Assembly: GCA_023150945.1 (NCBI GenBank)
Contig: JAKLJX010000007.1
Coordinates: 1-64,000, forward strand
Source: a bacterium
Lineage (GTDB): Bacteria > Zhuqueibacterota > Zhuqueibacteria > Zhuqueibacterales > Zhuqueibacteraceae
Direction: 5' to 3'
Length of the DNA: 64,000 nt
Shown here: positions 55,376 to 63,347 of the stretch, in pieces
Position numbering within the stretch: position 1 is the first letter of the stretch
Layout of the letters: each line of letters opens with the position of its first letter
Notes under the pieces: generated by a model
Told to the model about the DNA's origin: nothing
The model's database searches: none
Seen by the model: the letters and a program-made list of their open reading frames with translations, nothing else
Position numbers and translations under genes: made by a program

Positions 55376-55444
55376 GGCATTCAGACGAATCTCGTGAAAT
55401 ACTCGGCACGGCGCCCGAGTCTTCACAGAATCCTTGCAGGATGA
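55376..55444. repeat. Dispersed ~70-bp palindromic element, copy 4
   Basis: The right end, TTCACAGAATCCTTGCAGGA then TGAC, is nearly identical to the reverse complement of the left end of copy 1. The left end, CATTCAGACGAATCTCGTGA, is its inverted partner. Confidence 0.75.
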
Positions 55445-55465
55445 CAATCGTGCTGCATTTTTACT

Positions 55466-55551
55466 CTGGAAAAACGATCACGGCCGCGAAGATGTTGTGG
55501 CGCAAGCTGTCAGCTTGCCTTCGTAGGCGGACTGGAAGCCTGCGTTACGTC
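55466..55551 (+). repeat. ~87-bp direct repeat, left copy
   Basis: It contains AAAACGATCACGGCCGCGAA then GATGTT and the internal palindrome GCAAGCTGTCAGCTTGC. It matches 55879-55965 in order with scattered differences. Confidence 0.7.
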
Positions 55552-55696
55552 ATTCGGAAAAAATCATTCAGGAAAAAAAGTGATGCGCTTTAGCCACGGC
55601 TCGACACGGATTGGCGCGGATGAAGCCCAAACCCGAAATCCGTGAGAAGCCGTGTTCATCCGTGGCCCCGTCTTTCGCGCATTGTGGGGCCGTTTG

Positions 55697-55884
55697 CTGT
55701 GCTGATCGCAATTCTCGAGGACCGCGAACTGGAGGTTTTGCGCTTGTTTGCTCGGGGAGAAGACGCCAAAGCCATCGCTCTTCGCCGCAACCTTTCCGCC
55801 AAAATCGTGGACACGCACCGCGCAACATCATGCGGCAAGCTCAAGCTCTTCGGCGTGATAGAGTTGACGAAGTATGGTATTTCT
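55697..55884 (+). pseudogene. Remnant of a LuxR/NarL-type response-regulator DNA-binding domain
   Basis: One frame reads ILEDRELEVLRLFARGEDAK, then AIALRRNLSAKIVDTHR and LKLFGVIELTKYGI. This is the GerE/LuxR helix-turn-helix of NarL-type regulators. There is no receiver domain, start codon or ribosome site; upstream codons are unrelated and the frame runs on into a repeat. It is a decayed fragment. Confidence 0.75.
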
Positions 55885-55965
55885 CCGGAGAAACGATCAC
55901 GACCGCAAAGATGCTTTAGCGCAAGCTGCCCGCTTGCCTTCGTTGGCAGGCGGGAAGACTGCGTT
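55879..55965 (+). repeat. ~87-bp direct repeat, right copy
   Basis: It contains GAAACGATCACGACCGCAAA then GATGCT and GCAAGCTGCCCGCTTGC, paralleling the left copy at 55466-55551. The two copies flank the LuxR remnant. Confidence 0.7.
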
Positions 55966-56007
55966 GTGCTTTTCCAGAAAACAGTGCACTCGCGACTCTG
56001 CGTGCTT

Positions 56008-56523
56008 TCACTTCTCGGTTCCGGATCGTCCGGCGTGTGATTTCCCCTCCTCACGCATGAACGGCTGCTTGCGGCGCAGCCAAGTAAGCAGCCCGGCGCC
56101 CAGGAGGCCGCCCACCGGCAGCGTGAGCCAACCGTAGAAGAGCAGACTCCAAAGCGCGAGCACACCGGCTCCCCACAGGCCGTTTAAAATGTCGGCGGGC
56201 GGCTGGCCGGAGCGAAGATTGCAAATCCAATACTCGATATTGGCCCAGAGGAAATAGCAGTAGAAGGTGAGATAGTGCCCGAGCAGCGCGGCCAGCACGC
56301 CCGCCAGCGCGGCCCGGCGCCCAGGCGGCAGCACGCGCCGCGCCAGGAGCCGTTGCCAGCAGAACCAACCGCTCAGAAATGAAGCCGCACCGGAGAAGAT
56401 CGGCAACAGCGCCCAATCGGCACTGCTTGCTAGAGACGCTGCCCACTGGCCAACGGCAGCGCCAACCAGAGCGCAAAGCGCACCCATCAAGAGTCCGGAG
56501 CGCTGCAGCATTCGTTCCTGCAT
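56008..56523 (-). CDS. Membrane protein, function unknown
   Basis: The 171-residue protein has four to five hydrophobic segments: about residues 9-30, 36-58, 68-92 and 118-150. A basic C-terminus follows. No family is recognised. The ATG at 56523 (or 56511 with AGGA) is far more plausible than the long basic extension upstream. It follows larC on the same strand. Confidence 0.65.
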   Translation of the reverse strand: MQERMLQRSGLLMGALCALVGAAVGQWAASLASSADWALLPIFSGAASFLSGWFCWQRLLARRVLPPGRRAALAGVLAALLGHYLTFYCYFLWANIEYWICNLRSGQPPADILNGLWGAGVLALWSLLFYGWLTLPVGGLLGAGLLTWLRRKQPFMREEGKSHAGRSGTEK

Positions 56524-56623
56524 GAGGGCTTCAGTCGATTTCCTGCGTGAGGTTTTTGCGCGAAAGCGTCTTCTCCCGGCGCGGAATTGGGAGGCATTCG
56601 GCTTCCCCCTGCGTGCGCTCTGC

Positions 56624-57793
56624 TCATGCCGTTCCGAAAGCCTTGATTTCCGCCGCGATGATGTCATAAACCCGGCGCAGCGGCAAACCCTGTTGCAGCG
56701 CCAGGCGCCGGCATTCTTCATACTCCGGCACCATGTGTTTGCGGTCCTGCCATTCCGCGACTTTGATTTTCACCGGCCCCAGGGAGGTCATTTTCTCCTC
56801 CTGCCAGCGCCGCAATTTGCGGCGGCTAATCGGCATGACCCGCACCCCCAGCGTGGTGGTTTCGCCGTAAATGACGGCGAGCATGTCATCGACCTTATCC
56901 TGCGCAGCCAGGACCGAGAGCAGCATCCCCGGCCGGCCTTTCTTCATGAGAATCGGCGTCAGGAAGGCATCCAATGCGCCGGTCTCCAGCAGACGATCGA
57001 TGACGAACGGATAGATCTCCGGATTCATGTCATCGATGTTGGTTTCGAGCAGAGTGACCATGTCGGTCTGCCCGGGGCTGAAGGCCTCGGCGAGGATCAG
57101 CCGCAAAACATTCGGCAACTCCGCGAGATCGCCGGTGCCCGCGCCATAACCGACGCGCTGAATTTGAAAGGGGGAATGATTGTAGGGTTTGCCCAGCGTG
57201 GTGAGAATCGCCGCACCGGTGGGTGTGACCAGTTCGAAATCAATCGGCCCCGGCTGCGTGGGGAACCCGCGCAGCAACTCCACGGTGGCGGGCGCCGGCA
57301 CCGGCATGATGCCGTGTTCACATTTCACGGTGCCGCCGCCCAGCGGCAATTGTGAAACAAAGATGGCATCGAGATGAAGTGAATGCAGGCCCGCGACCGC
57401 ACACACGACATCGGCGATGGCATCCACCGCGCCGACTTCGTGAAAGTGAATCTTCTCAGGCGTGGTGTCGTGCACGCGCGCCTCCGCCACTGCCAGACGC
57501 TGAAACACCTGCAGCGCTTGTTGCTTGACTTCGCCCGGCAGCTCCGCCGCGGTGATGATCGCCGCAATGTGATGCAGGTGGCGATGCTTGTGCTCCGGAG
57601 GAAAACTCACCGTCACGCTGGTGGCGGAAATGTCCCGGCGTTTGACTTTGATTGCGCTCAGTTGCAGGCCGGGCAATTGCAGAGCCGCGGCGGTTTGCTG
57701 CAAGTATTCGAGCGGAACACCGGCGTCAACCAGCGCGCCCAGAATCATGTCACCGCTGGCGCCGGCGATGCAATCGAAGTAAGCAAGAGGCAT
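56624..57793 (-). CDS. larC: LarC, nickel insertion protein for the nickel-pincer cofactor
   Basis: The 389-residue protein has the LarC start MPLAYFDCIAGASGDMILGA then LVDAGV, a His-rich loop (EHKHRHLHHI), HFHEVGAVDAIADVV, LPLGGGTVKCEHG and the CTP-dependent C-terminal part (ETNIDDMNPEIYPFV, LMKKGRPG). LarC inserts nickel into the lactate-racemase-type cofactor. In Lactiplantibacillus it is made by ribosomal frameshift; here it is one continuous frame. LarB, LarE and a LarA-type enzyme are not in the window. Confidence 0.93.
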   Translation of the reverse strand: MPLAYFDCIAGASGDMILGALVDAGVPLEYLQQTAAALQLPGLQLSAIKVKRRDISATSVTVSFPPEHKHRHLHHIAAIITAAELPGEVKQQALQVFQRLAVAEARVHDTTPEKIHFHEVGAVDAIADVVCAVAGLHSLHLDAIFVSQLPLGGGTVKCEHGIMPVPAPATVELLRGFPTQPGPIDFELVTPTGAAILTTLGKPYNHSPFQIQRVGYGAGTGDLAELPNVLRLILAEAFSPGQTDMVTLLETNIDDMNPEIYPFVIDRLLETGALDAFLTPILMKKGRPGMLLSVLAAQDKVDDMLAVIYGETTTLGVRVMPISRRKLRRWQEEKMTSLGPVKIKVAEWQDRKHMVPEYEECRRLALQQGLPLRRVYDIIAAEIKAFGTA

Positions 57794-57971
57794 GAGGGAT
57801 CAAATCCTGGAAACGATGAGGTCCATCCCAAAACGGCGCGCCGCGGCGGCAGACGGGATGAAGTGAAGAGACCGAATGTCACTGGCTGAATTTTACAGGG
57901 CGATGATTGCCGATCCAGTCCACGATTGAAATGGCAAGCGAAAAAAACGATTGATCACCCACACGCCGCCT

Positions 57972-58020
57972 GCCGCCTTCAGGCGGCTTCAGCTTTTAGC
58001 CTGAGAATTGATTCTCAGGC
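57972..58020 (-). terminator. Tandem hairpins after fabH
   Basis: Reading the minus strand after the fabH stop, a perfect 10-bp stem GCCTGAGAAT/ATTCTCAGGC (57999-58020) is followed by GCCGCC-TTCA-GGCGGC (57972-57987). Neither has an immediate T-run, so terminator efficiency is uncertain. Confidence 0.5.
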
Positions 58021-58028
58021 GCGCTGGC

Positions 58029-59021
58029 TTACCACCGCACCGCGGCACTCGCCCAGGTGAAGCCGCTGCCAAAGGAAGCCAGAATCACATAATCACCGGG
58101 TCTGATTTTGCCCTGCTCCTGCGCTTCATCCAGGGCAATCGGAATCGAGGCCGCGGTGGTGTTGCCGTAGCGTTGAATGTTGCTGAACACTTTTTCCGGC
58201 GGCAGTCCCAGGCGCTGGGTCACCGCCTCGGTGATGCGCAGATTGGCCTGGTGCGGCACCACCAGCGCCACCTGCTCGAGCGTCAGGCTGTTCGTCTGCA
58301 GCGCTTCCATGATGACTTCCGGGAATTTGGTGACCGCGTGTTTGAACACCTCCCGGCCGTTCATCTGCGGATAGCAGGAGCCGTCGGTGAGAATGCCGTC
58401 GTACAGCCGCGGAATGCGGCGGCTGCCGGGATTCTCCGCCCACAATTCCTTGGCATGGCGGCCGTCGGCGTGGAGATGCGTTGACAGCACGCCGTAGCCC
58501 TCTTCATTCGCTTCCAGAATCGCGGCACCGGCGCCGTCGCCAAACAGCACGGCGATGTGGCGGCCGCGTTCGTTGTATTCCAAACCGGTGGAATGCACCT
58601 CCGCGCCCACCAGCAGCACGCGGCGATACTGCCCGGTGCGGATGAAGGCATCCGCCACGGCCAGGCCGTAGATGAAGCCGGTGCATTGCGTGCGCACGTC
58701 CAGCGCGCCGATGCCGGGGATGCCGAGCATCTGCTGCAGCAGGCAGCCGGAGCCGGGAAACATGTAATCGGGACTCAGCGTGGCAAACACGATGAAGTCG
58801 AGGTCCGCCGGTTTGAGTTGGGCGCGCGCGAGCGCGATTTTGGCGGCCTCATAGCCGAGATCGGACACGCCGATCTCGCGGTCCACAAAATGCCGTTGTT
58901 GAATGCCGGTGCGCTCGCGAATCCACTCATCGCTGGTGGGCACGAGCTTGCTCATGTCTTCATTGGTCATGACTTTTTCCGGCGCGTAGCGGCCAGTGCT
59001 GATAATGCGACTGCGGATCAT
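58029..59021 (-). CDS. fabH: 3-oxoacyl-ACP synthase III (FabH)
   Basis: The 330-residue condensing enzyme starts fatty-acid synthesis from acyl-CoA and malonyl-ACP. The triad is Cys113 (TQCTGFIYG), His257 (VPHQANLRI) and Asn287 (YGNTTAASIP). GAGGAGAGAGG precedes the ATG. It stands apart from other fab genes here, so it could also be a specialised starter-unit synthase. Confidence 0.93.
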   Translation of the reverse strand: MIRSRIISTGRYAPEKVMTNEDMSKLVPTSDEWIRERTGIQQRHFVDREIGVSDLGYEAAKIALARAQLKPADLDFIVFATLSPDYMFPGSGCLLQQMLGIPGIGALDVRTQCTGFIYGLAVADAFIRTGQYRRVLLVGAEVHSTGLEYNERGRHIAVLFGDGAGAAILEANEEGYGVLSTHLHADGRHAKELWAENPGSRRIPRLYDGILTDGSCYPQMNGREVFKHAVTKFPEVIMEALQTNSLTLEQVALVVPHQANLRITEAVTQRLGLPPEKVFSNIQRYGNTTAASIPIALDEAQEQGKIRPGDYVILASFGSGFTWASAAVRW

Positions 59022-59060
59022 AAGCCTCTCTCCTCTTCAGCCAAAGAGCGTTAACCACCG

Positions 59061-60107
59061 TCAGGATGCCGCGGGCGTCATGGCGCGGGAAGCATCTTCC
59101 TTCGGCTCGACGAAGCGCGCGAAAATCTTGGGATAAAGCAGCCGGGTCGCGATTGCGTAAGCGGCAAAAATGTACAGTCCACCGATGAGCAAATCAACAA
59201 CATAATGCTGATTCAAATACACCGCCGAGAACCACACCCCCAGCGGATAAAGCACCATCAAGCCGAGATAGCGGCGGAATTTCTTGTAGGCGAAGAACAC
59301 GATCACGATCGGGTAAGCGCCGTGCAGCGAGGGGATGGCGGCAAAGTGGTTGGCGTTGAACTTGCCCCACAACGTGGTGAAGAAATCGAAACCGATGAAG
59401 CGGTCGATGTCGATCATGCGGCCGGCGCTCGTGCCCCAAAAGGTGGAGTTGGGTTCCGGCTGGCCGAAACCGAAGCTGTAGACATACCACGGCGGCGCCG
59501 CCGGGTAGAGCATGAACGTGATCAGCGCGAGCAGATTGAGCGTGGTCAGGGTGTAGACGAATTTATAGAACATCGGGCGGTCATTGGTGGTGTGCCAGAA
59601 AATCCAGCCCAGCACCAGTGGCAGCGCGAAGTGCATCACGTAGAGATTGCCCGCCAGCAAATCGATGGTCACCTTGAGCCAGTGCCAGTCCTGGTCGAAG
59701 CGCAGGGTCTGCAAGTCGAAGGGCGGCATTGCCATTCCCGGCAGCCACTGAAAGAACCAGTGTTCCAGGCGATAAGGCTCGGTGACGTGAATCGCGCCGC
59801 GCACGGTATCGGCGATGCCCCGCATCATGTCATAAGCCACCCAAAACAAGATGAACGGCAGCCAATCCAGCAGGAAGCGTTTGGCGCGCCCCCGGCCCAG
59901 CACGAAGGAGAAAACGAGCAACGCAAAAAAGTAGTGATCGGGGCGGCGGTTGGTGACCTGGTTGATGAGAATGAGGTAAACGATCACGCCCACGAAGATG
60001 AACCACTTCCAGCGCTGGTCGGGATGCTGCAAATGCTCGCGCAGTTGCTGCCAGCGTGATCGCCACGCCGGTGGCGGGGAAGAGGAGTGACTGTTTGCAG
60101 GCGGCAA
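59061..60107 (-). CDS. PAP2-superfamily phosphatase, Aur1-like membrane protein
   Basis: The 348-residue protein has about seven hydrophobic segments and PAP2 motifs: IPSLHGAYPIVIV, with the catalytic His, and SAVYLNQHYVVDLLIGGLY. The inositol-phosphotransferase-like arrangement (long N-terminal helices, MLYPAAPPWY) resembles Aur1/Ipt proteins. Substrates may be lipid phosphates. A TTG at 60107 with GGAG upstream is the start. Confidence 0.88.
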   Translation of the reverse strand: MPPANSHSSSPPPAWRSRWQQLREHLQHPDQRWKWFIFVGVIVYLILINQVTNRRPDHYFFALLVFSFVLGRGRAKRFLLDWLPFILFWVAYDMMRGIADTVRGAIHVTEPYRLEHWFFQWLPGMAMPPFDLQTLRFDQDWHWLKVTIDLLAGNLYVMHFALPLVLGWIFWHTTNDRPMFYKFVYTLTTLNLLALITFMLYPAAPPWYVYSFGFGQPEPNSTFWGTSAGRMIDIDRFIGFDFFTTLWGKFNANHFAAIPSLHGAYPIVIVFFAYKKFRRYLGLMVLYPLGVWFSAVYLNQHYVVDLLIGGLYIFAAYAIATRLLYPKIFARFVEPKEDASRAMTPAAS

Positions 60108-60131
60108 AACTGTCTCCGTGAAAGGTAGCGT

Positions 60132-60647
60132 TCAGGGCTGGAAGAAATGCTGTTCATCCTGCACTTGCTCTTCGCGCAGGAGGGCGAGCGCATGGGGCAG
60201 AACCGGCAGCACCACCGCCAGATTCTCGCGCACGCCTTTGGGACTGCCGGGCAGATTGATGATCAACGTCCGGCCGCGCACGCCCGCCACGGCGCGCGAC
60301 AGCATCGCATACGGCGTTTGGCGGAGGCCTGCCGCTCGCATCGCTTCTTCGATGCCCAACACGCGCTGGTCGATCACCGCGAGCGTAGCCTCGGGCGTCA
60401 CGTCGCGGCGGCTCAAGCCGGTGCCGCCGGTGGTGAGAATCAAATCAGCGTGTTCCACCTCCGCGAGGTGAATCAGGCGATCGACGAGCTGGCCGGCGTC
60501 ATCCGGCAGCACGAGCTGTGCGAAAACCGGCAGGCCGTGCTGCTCGAGCAGTTCCCGCAGCACTTGTCCACTTTCATCGGCGCGACTGCCGGCGGCGGCG
60601 CGATCACTCAACGTAACGAGCGCGATGCGATAAGAGGCTTGATTCAT
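60132..60647 (-). CDS. MogA/MoaB-family molybdopterin adenylyltransferase-like protein
   Basis: The 171-residue protein has the MPT-binding signature TTGGTGLSRRDVTPEA and IINLPGSPKGVREN. The family adenylylates molybdopterin before molybdate insertion. Whether it is MogA or MoaB is not decidable. It lies between ptsN and the PAP2 gene, 24 bp before the latter. Confidence 0.92.
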   Translation of the reverse strand: MNQASYRIALVTLSDRAAAGSRADESGQVLRELLEQHGLPVFAQLVLPDDAGQLVDRLIHLAEVEHADLILTTGGTGLSRRDVTPEATLAVIDQRVLGIEEAMRAAGLRQTPYAMLSRAVAGVRGRTLIINLPGSPKGVRENLAVVLPVLPHALALLREEQVQDEQHFFQP

Positions 60648-60726
60648 GGCTCAGCGACTTCGGCATAGTAACGGTCTGGTGATGCGATTTTGGCGTCCGG
60701 GCGGGCCGGCGGAGCGGGGAAACGGT

Positions 60727-61218
60727 TCAGTTGAGCGGAGTATCGAATTCGTCGAACAGCTTCAGGATTTCTTTGGGGGAGGCGGCGGTGAGGAGTTTGT
60801 CACGAAACTCGCTGCGGCGGAGCAACCGGCATAGTCGGGCGAGAATTTGCAGGTATTGGTTGGCTTCGTCTTTCGGGGTGCCCATCATAAAGATGAGTTG
60901 CACTCCGTCGCTGCGCGTGGCCGTGAAGGGGATGCTCCGGCTGGTGCGCGCGAAAGCGATGATCGGTTTCTTGACACACATGGTGCGCGTATGCGGCAGC
61001 GCCACCCCTCTTCCAATGCACGTCGGCTCAACGGCCTCGCGCTCGATCACTTCATGCAAGAATTGGGCAGGCTCGGCGATGGCCTCTTGCTTCGCCATCT
61101 GCGATACCATCGCGCTGAAGGCCTCGTACTTGTCGTCCGCGTCGAGATCGAGAAAGATCAAGTTCTCCGACAAGTAATCGGACAATTGCACGGGGAAGAC
61201 TCCAAAGTCCATTCTCAT
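60727..61218 (-). CDS. PTS EIIA domain protein, PtsN-like
   Basis: The 163-residue protein is a single fructose/nitrogen-type EIIA domain with the phospho-accepting His76 in GRGVALPHTRT. In the nitrogen PTS, PtsN regulates potassium and nitrogen functions by its phosphorylation state. No EI or NPr genes are present here. A clear promoter lies about 170 bp upstream. Confidence 0.92.
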   Translation of the reverse strand: MRMDFGVFPVQLSDYLSENLIFLDLDADDKYEAFSAMVSQMAKQEAIAEPAQFLHEVIEREAVEPTCIGRGVALPHTRTMCVKKPIIAFARTSRSIPFTATRSDGVQLIFMMGTPKDEANQYLQILARLCRLLRRSEFRDKLLTAASPKEILKLFDEFDTPLN

Positions 61219-61740
61219 TCGACAAATGATTAGGTCGCTTTGTCGTCCTGACGCTCACCCTCTTCCCGGGGCCTTGCCCAAGATATTCTCCTCTCTCCGG
61301 TCATATCGTTGGGGATGATTGTGCGAGTTGTTTTCCTCTCTCCTGCCCGGCGCAATGCCGAGGCTGCGAAATTTTTCAACGCAGCAAAATATAGCTTAGC
61401 GCCTTCTAAGAGTCAACAAGTTTGTCGCAACACGCTCCTCGAGCAGCGCAAGCATGGCCGGCATTCAGTGAAAAAGACTGGCGCTCGCATGCGATTGTTC
61501 AAGCGGCGGCTTGGGGCACACCAGCCGATTTCGCGTGCTTGCCAGGAATGGTGTACCGATTCACCACTCGCCTTTCAGTCCGAAAATGGGCAGCACTTGA
61601 CTTCACTGCAACCGTTCGCGCCGCGCTTTCCGCTCGCTCGCAAAAACAGATTGCATTCGTAGCAAACTTTTTCGTTATATCCAGGCTGAAGAACCGCCGC
61701 CCCCGTGACTTCACTGCTCATTTTGAAAAGGCAGCACTGC
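61219..61740. other. Gene-free region between divergent ptsN and metallophosphoesterase
   Basis: Besides the ptsN promoter I see no supported gene. Open frames across it have no ribosome sites. Confidence 0.5.
61388..61416 (-). promoter_or_regulatory. Sigma70-like promoter of ptsN
   Basis: On the minus strand TTGACT (61411-61416) and TATATT (61388-61393) are 17 nt apart, identical to the promoter at 31004-31032. The transcript would have a leader of about 160 nt. Confidence 0.7.
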
Positions 61741-62919
61741 ATGTTTTTCCTCATCGCTTTCAGTCTCTACGCGTTCGCTTACAGTTATGTCGGCTGGCGC
61801 CTGTTGGCCCCGCTGCAAATGAACGCGCTCAGCACCGGCCTCGCCTGGTTGGGCATCCTGGTGTTGATCGCGTTGCCGCCGCTCACCTTCAGCATTTCCC
61901 GCCGCCCGCAAAAGCCGTGGTGGCAGCGGCCGCTGGCGTGGCTCACCTTTTTGAGCATGGGCGGTTTGAATTTTCTCTTCTTTCTTTTGTTGCTGCGCGA
62001 TCTCGCCGGGCTGGCGCTGTGGGGTGTGCAGCATGCCATTGCCCTGGTGCAGCTCTCGCCGAATGGCGCGGCGTTGCTGAACGGAAAGCAACTGCACGAG
62101 CTGCTGCTCACCACCAATCTCGCGGTGCTGGGATTGACCGCGGTGCTGGTGGGCTACGGTGTTTATCAAGCCCGCCGCACGCCGGCCGTGGTGGAAGTGA
62201 CCGTGCCACTGCCCAACTTGCCGCCCGAGCTTGAAAGCCTCCGCCTGGTGCAGATCAGTGATTTGCATGTCGGAGACACGATCTCTGCCGCCTTCGTGAA
62301 AAAAGTGGTGGTGGCCGTCAATCGTCTGGCGCCGGATGTGATCGTTTTCACCGGCGATCTGGCCGATGGCCGGGTGGCTCATCTGCGCGAAGACGTCGCG
62401 CCGCTGGCCCAACTCACCTGCCGCTACGGCAAGTTTCACATCACCGGCAATCATGAATACTATTCCGGTGCCGAGGCCTGGCTGGCGGAGGCGCGCCGCC
62501 TGGGCTTCACCGTGCTGTTGAACGAGCATCGCATGGTGACGCACGGCAACAGCCGTGTGCTCATCGCCGGTGTGCCGGATTTTGGGGCCGGGCCGTTTGT
62601 GCCGCATCACGATTCCAATCCCGGCCAGGCCCTCGCCAACGCACCGCACGCCGAGGTAAAAATTTTGCTGGCGCATCAGCCGCGCAGTGTTTTCGCGGCA
62701 GCCGAGGCCGGTTTCGATCTCCAACTCTCCGGCCACACGCACGGCGGCCAATTTTATCCCTGGAATTTTCTCGTGCCGTTGCAACAGCCTTATGTTTCGG
62801 GTTTGCACCAGCACGGCAGCACCTGGATCTATGTCAGCAACGGCACCGGTTATTGGGGTCCGCCGATTCGCCTGGGCGCGCCCGCGGAGGTGACGTTGAT
62901 CAAGTTGAAGAGGGGATAG
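61741..62919 (+). CDS. Membrane-anchored calcineurin-like metallophosphoesterase
   Basis: The 392-residue protein has four N-terminal hydrophobic segments (within residues 1-150) and a metallophosphoesterase domain. All metal motifs are present: ISDLHVGD, FTGDLADG, ITGNHEYYSG, LAHQPRS and LSGHTHGGQF. It resembles YkuE-type enzymes acting on lipid or cell-wall phosphates. I prefer the ATG at 61741 over an in-frame GTG at 61705. Confidence 0.93.
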   Translation: MFFLIAFSLYAFAYSYVGWRLLAPLQMNALSTGLAWLGILVLIALPPLTFSISRRPQKPWWQRPLAWLTFLSMGGLNFLFFLLLLRDLAGLALWGVQHAIALVQLSPNGAALLNGKQLHELLLTTNLAVLGLTAVLVGYGVYQARRTPAVVEVTVPLPNLPPELESLRLVQISDLHVGDTISAAFVKKVVVAVNRLAPDVIVFTGDLADGRVAHLREDVAPLAQLTCRYGKFHITGNHEYYSGAEAWLAEARRLGFTVLLNEHRMVTHGNSRVLIAGVPDFGAGPFVPHHDSNPGQALANAPHAEVKILLAHQPRSVFAAAEAGFDLQLSGHTHGGQFYPWNFLVPLQQPYVSGLHQHGSTWIYVSNGTGYWGPPIRLGAPAEVTLIKLKRG

Positions 62920-63347
62920 GCAGAACCAGCGCGCAGGCACAGGTTGCTGCGTCAGTCCTAATGGTATCGACATTCTTATTTCACCAGAATGGTCTGGCAT
63001 TGGTGGGGAAAAATGTTATCATTTGCCCCAACCGCCCCGAACGGGGCAGCATGCAGCAGCGAAGGGCAACGCCCTGGTGAAGAAGCCGATCACAGCATCC
63101 GCAAGCCCCATGGGGCGGAATAGGACCGCGGTGTCGGGATCGTTTGCAGGCAATTCTATCTCGCCCCGTCGGGGCTTCATACCCGAGGCGGTGGCGTTTT
63201 CCAGGGCGATGCCCTTCGATCTCACCTCTGTCCTCGTTGGGGACGCGAAATTGCGGCGGGGACTTTTTCCAGGGCGATGCCCTTTGCTGTCACATTTGTC
63301 ACCGTTGATCTGATACCGTTACCCACTTCCCATTCCAAGGAAGAACC
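62920..63347. repeat. Cluster of GC-rich palindromic repeats
   Basis: Three copies of one 17-18-bp palindrome occur: GAAGGGCAACGCCCTGG (63061-63077, inverted), CCAGGGCGATGCCCTTCG (63201-63218) and CCAGGGCGATGCCCTTTG (63269-63286). Between them are GCCCCGAACGGGGC (63034-63047), GCCCCATGGGGC (63105-63116) and GCCCCGTCGGGGC (63163-63175). No gene is present; this looks like a REP-type element array. Confidence 0.8.

Larger units (their letters stand above)
55349..56007. other. Intergenic region with repeats and a gene remnant
   Basis: No intact gene is supported. In order it holds palindromic element copy 4, an ~87-bp direct repeat, a LuxR-type HTH remnant and the second copy of the direct repeat. 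Confidence 0.7.

Noticed and set aside
55642-56040. Treating the LuxR-like frame as an intact gene
   Set aside because: It lacks a receiver domain and a credible start, and its end lies in a repeat.
63034-63286. Possible CRISPR array
   Set aside because: The palindromes differ in type and spacing and no cas gene is near.
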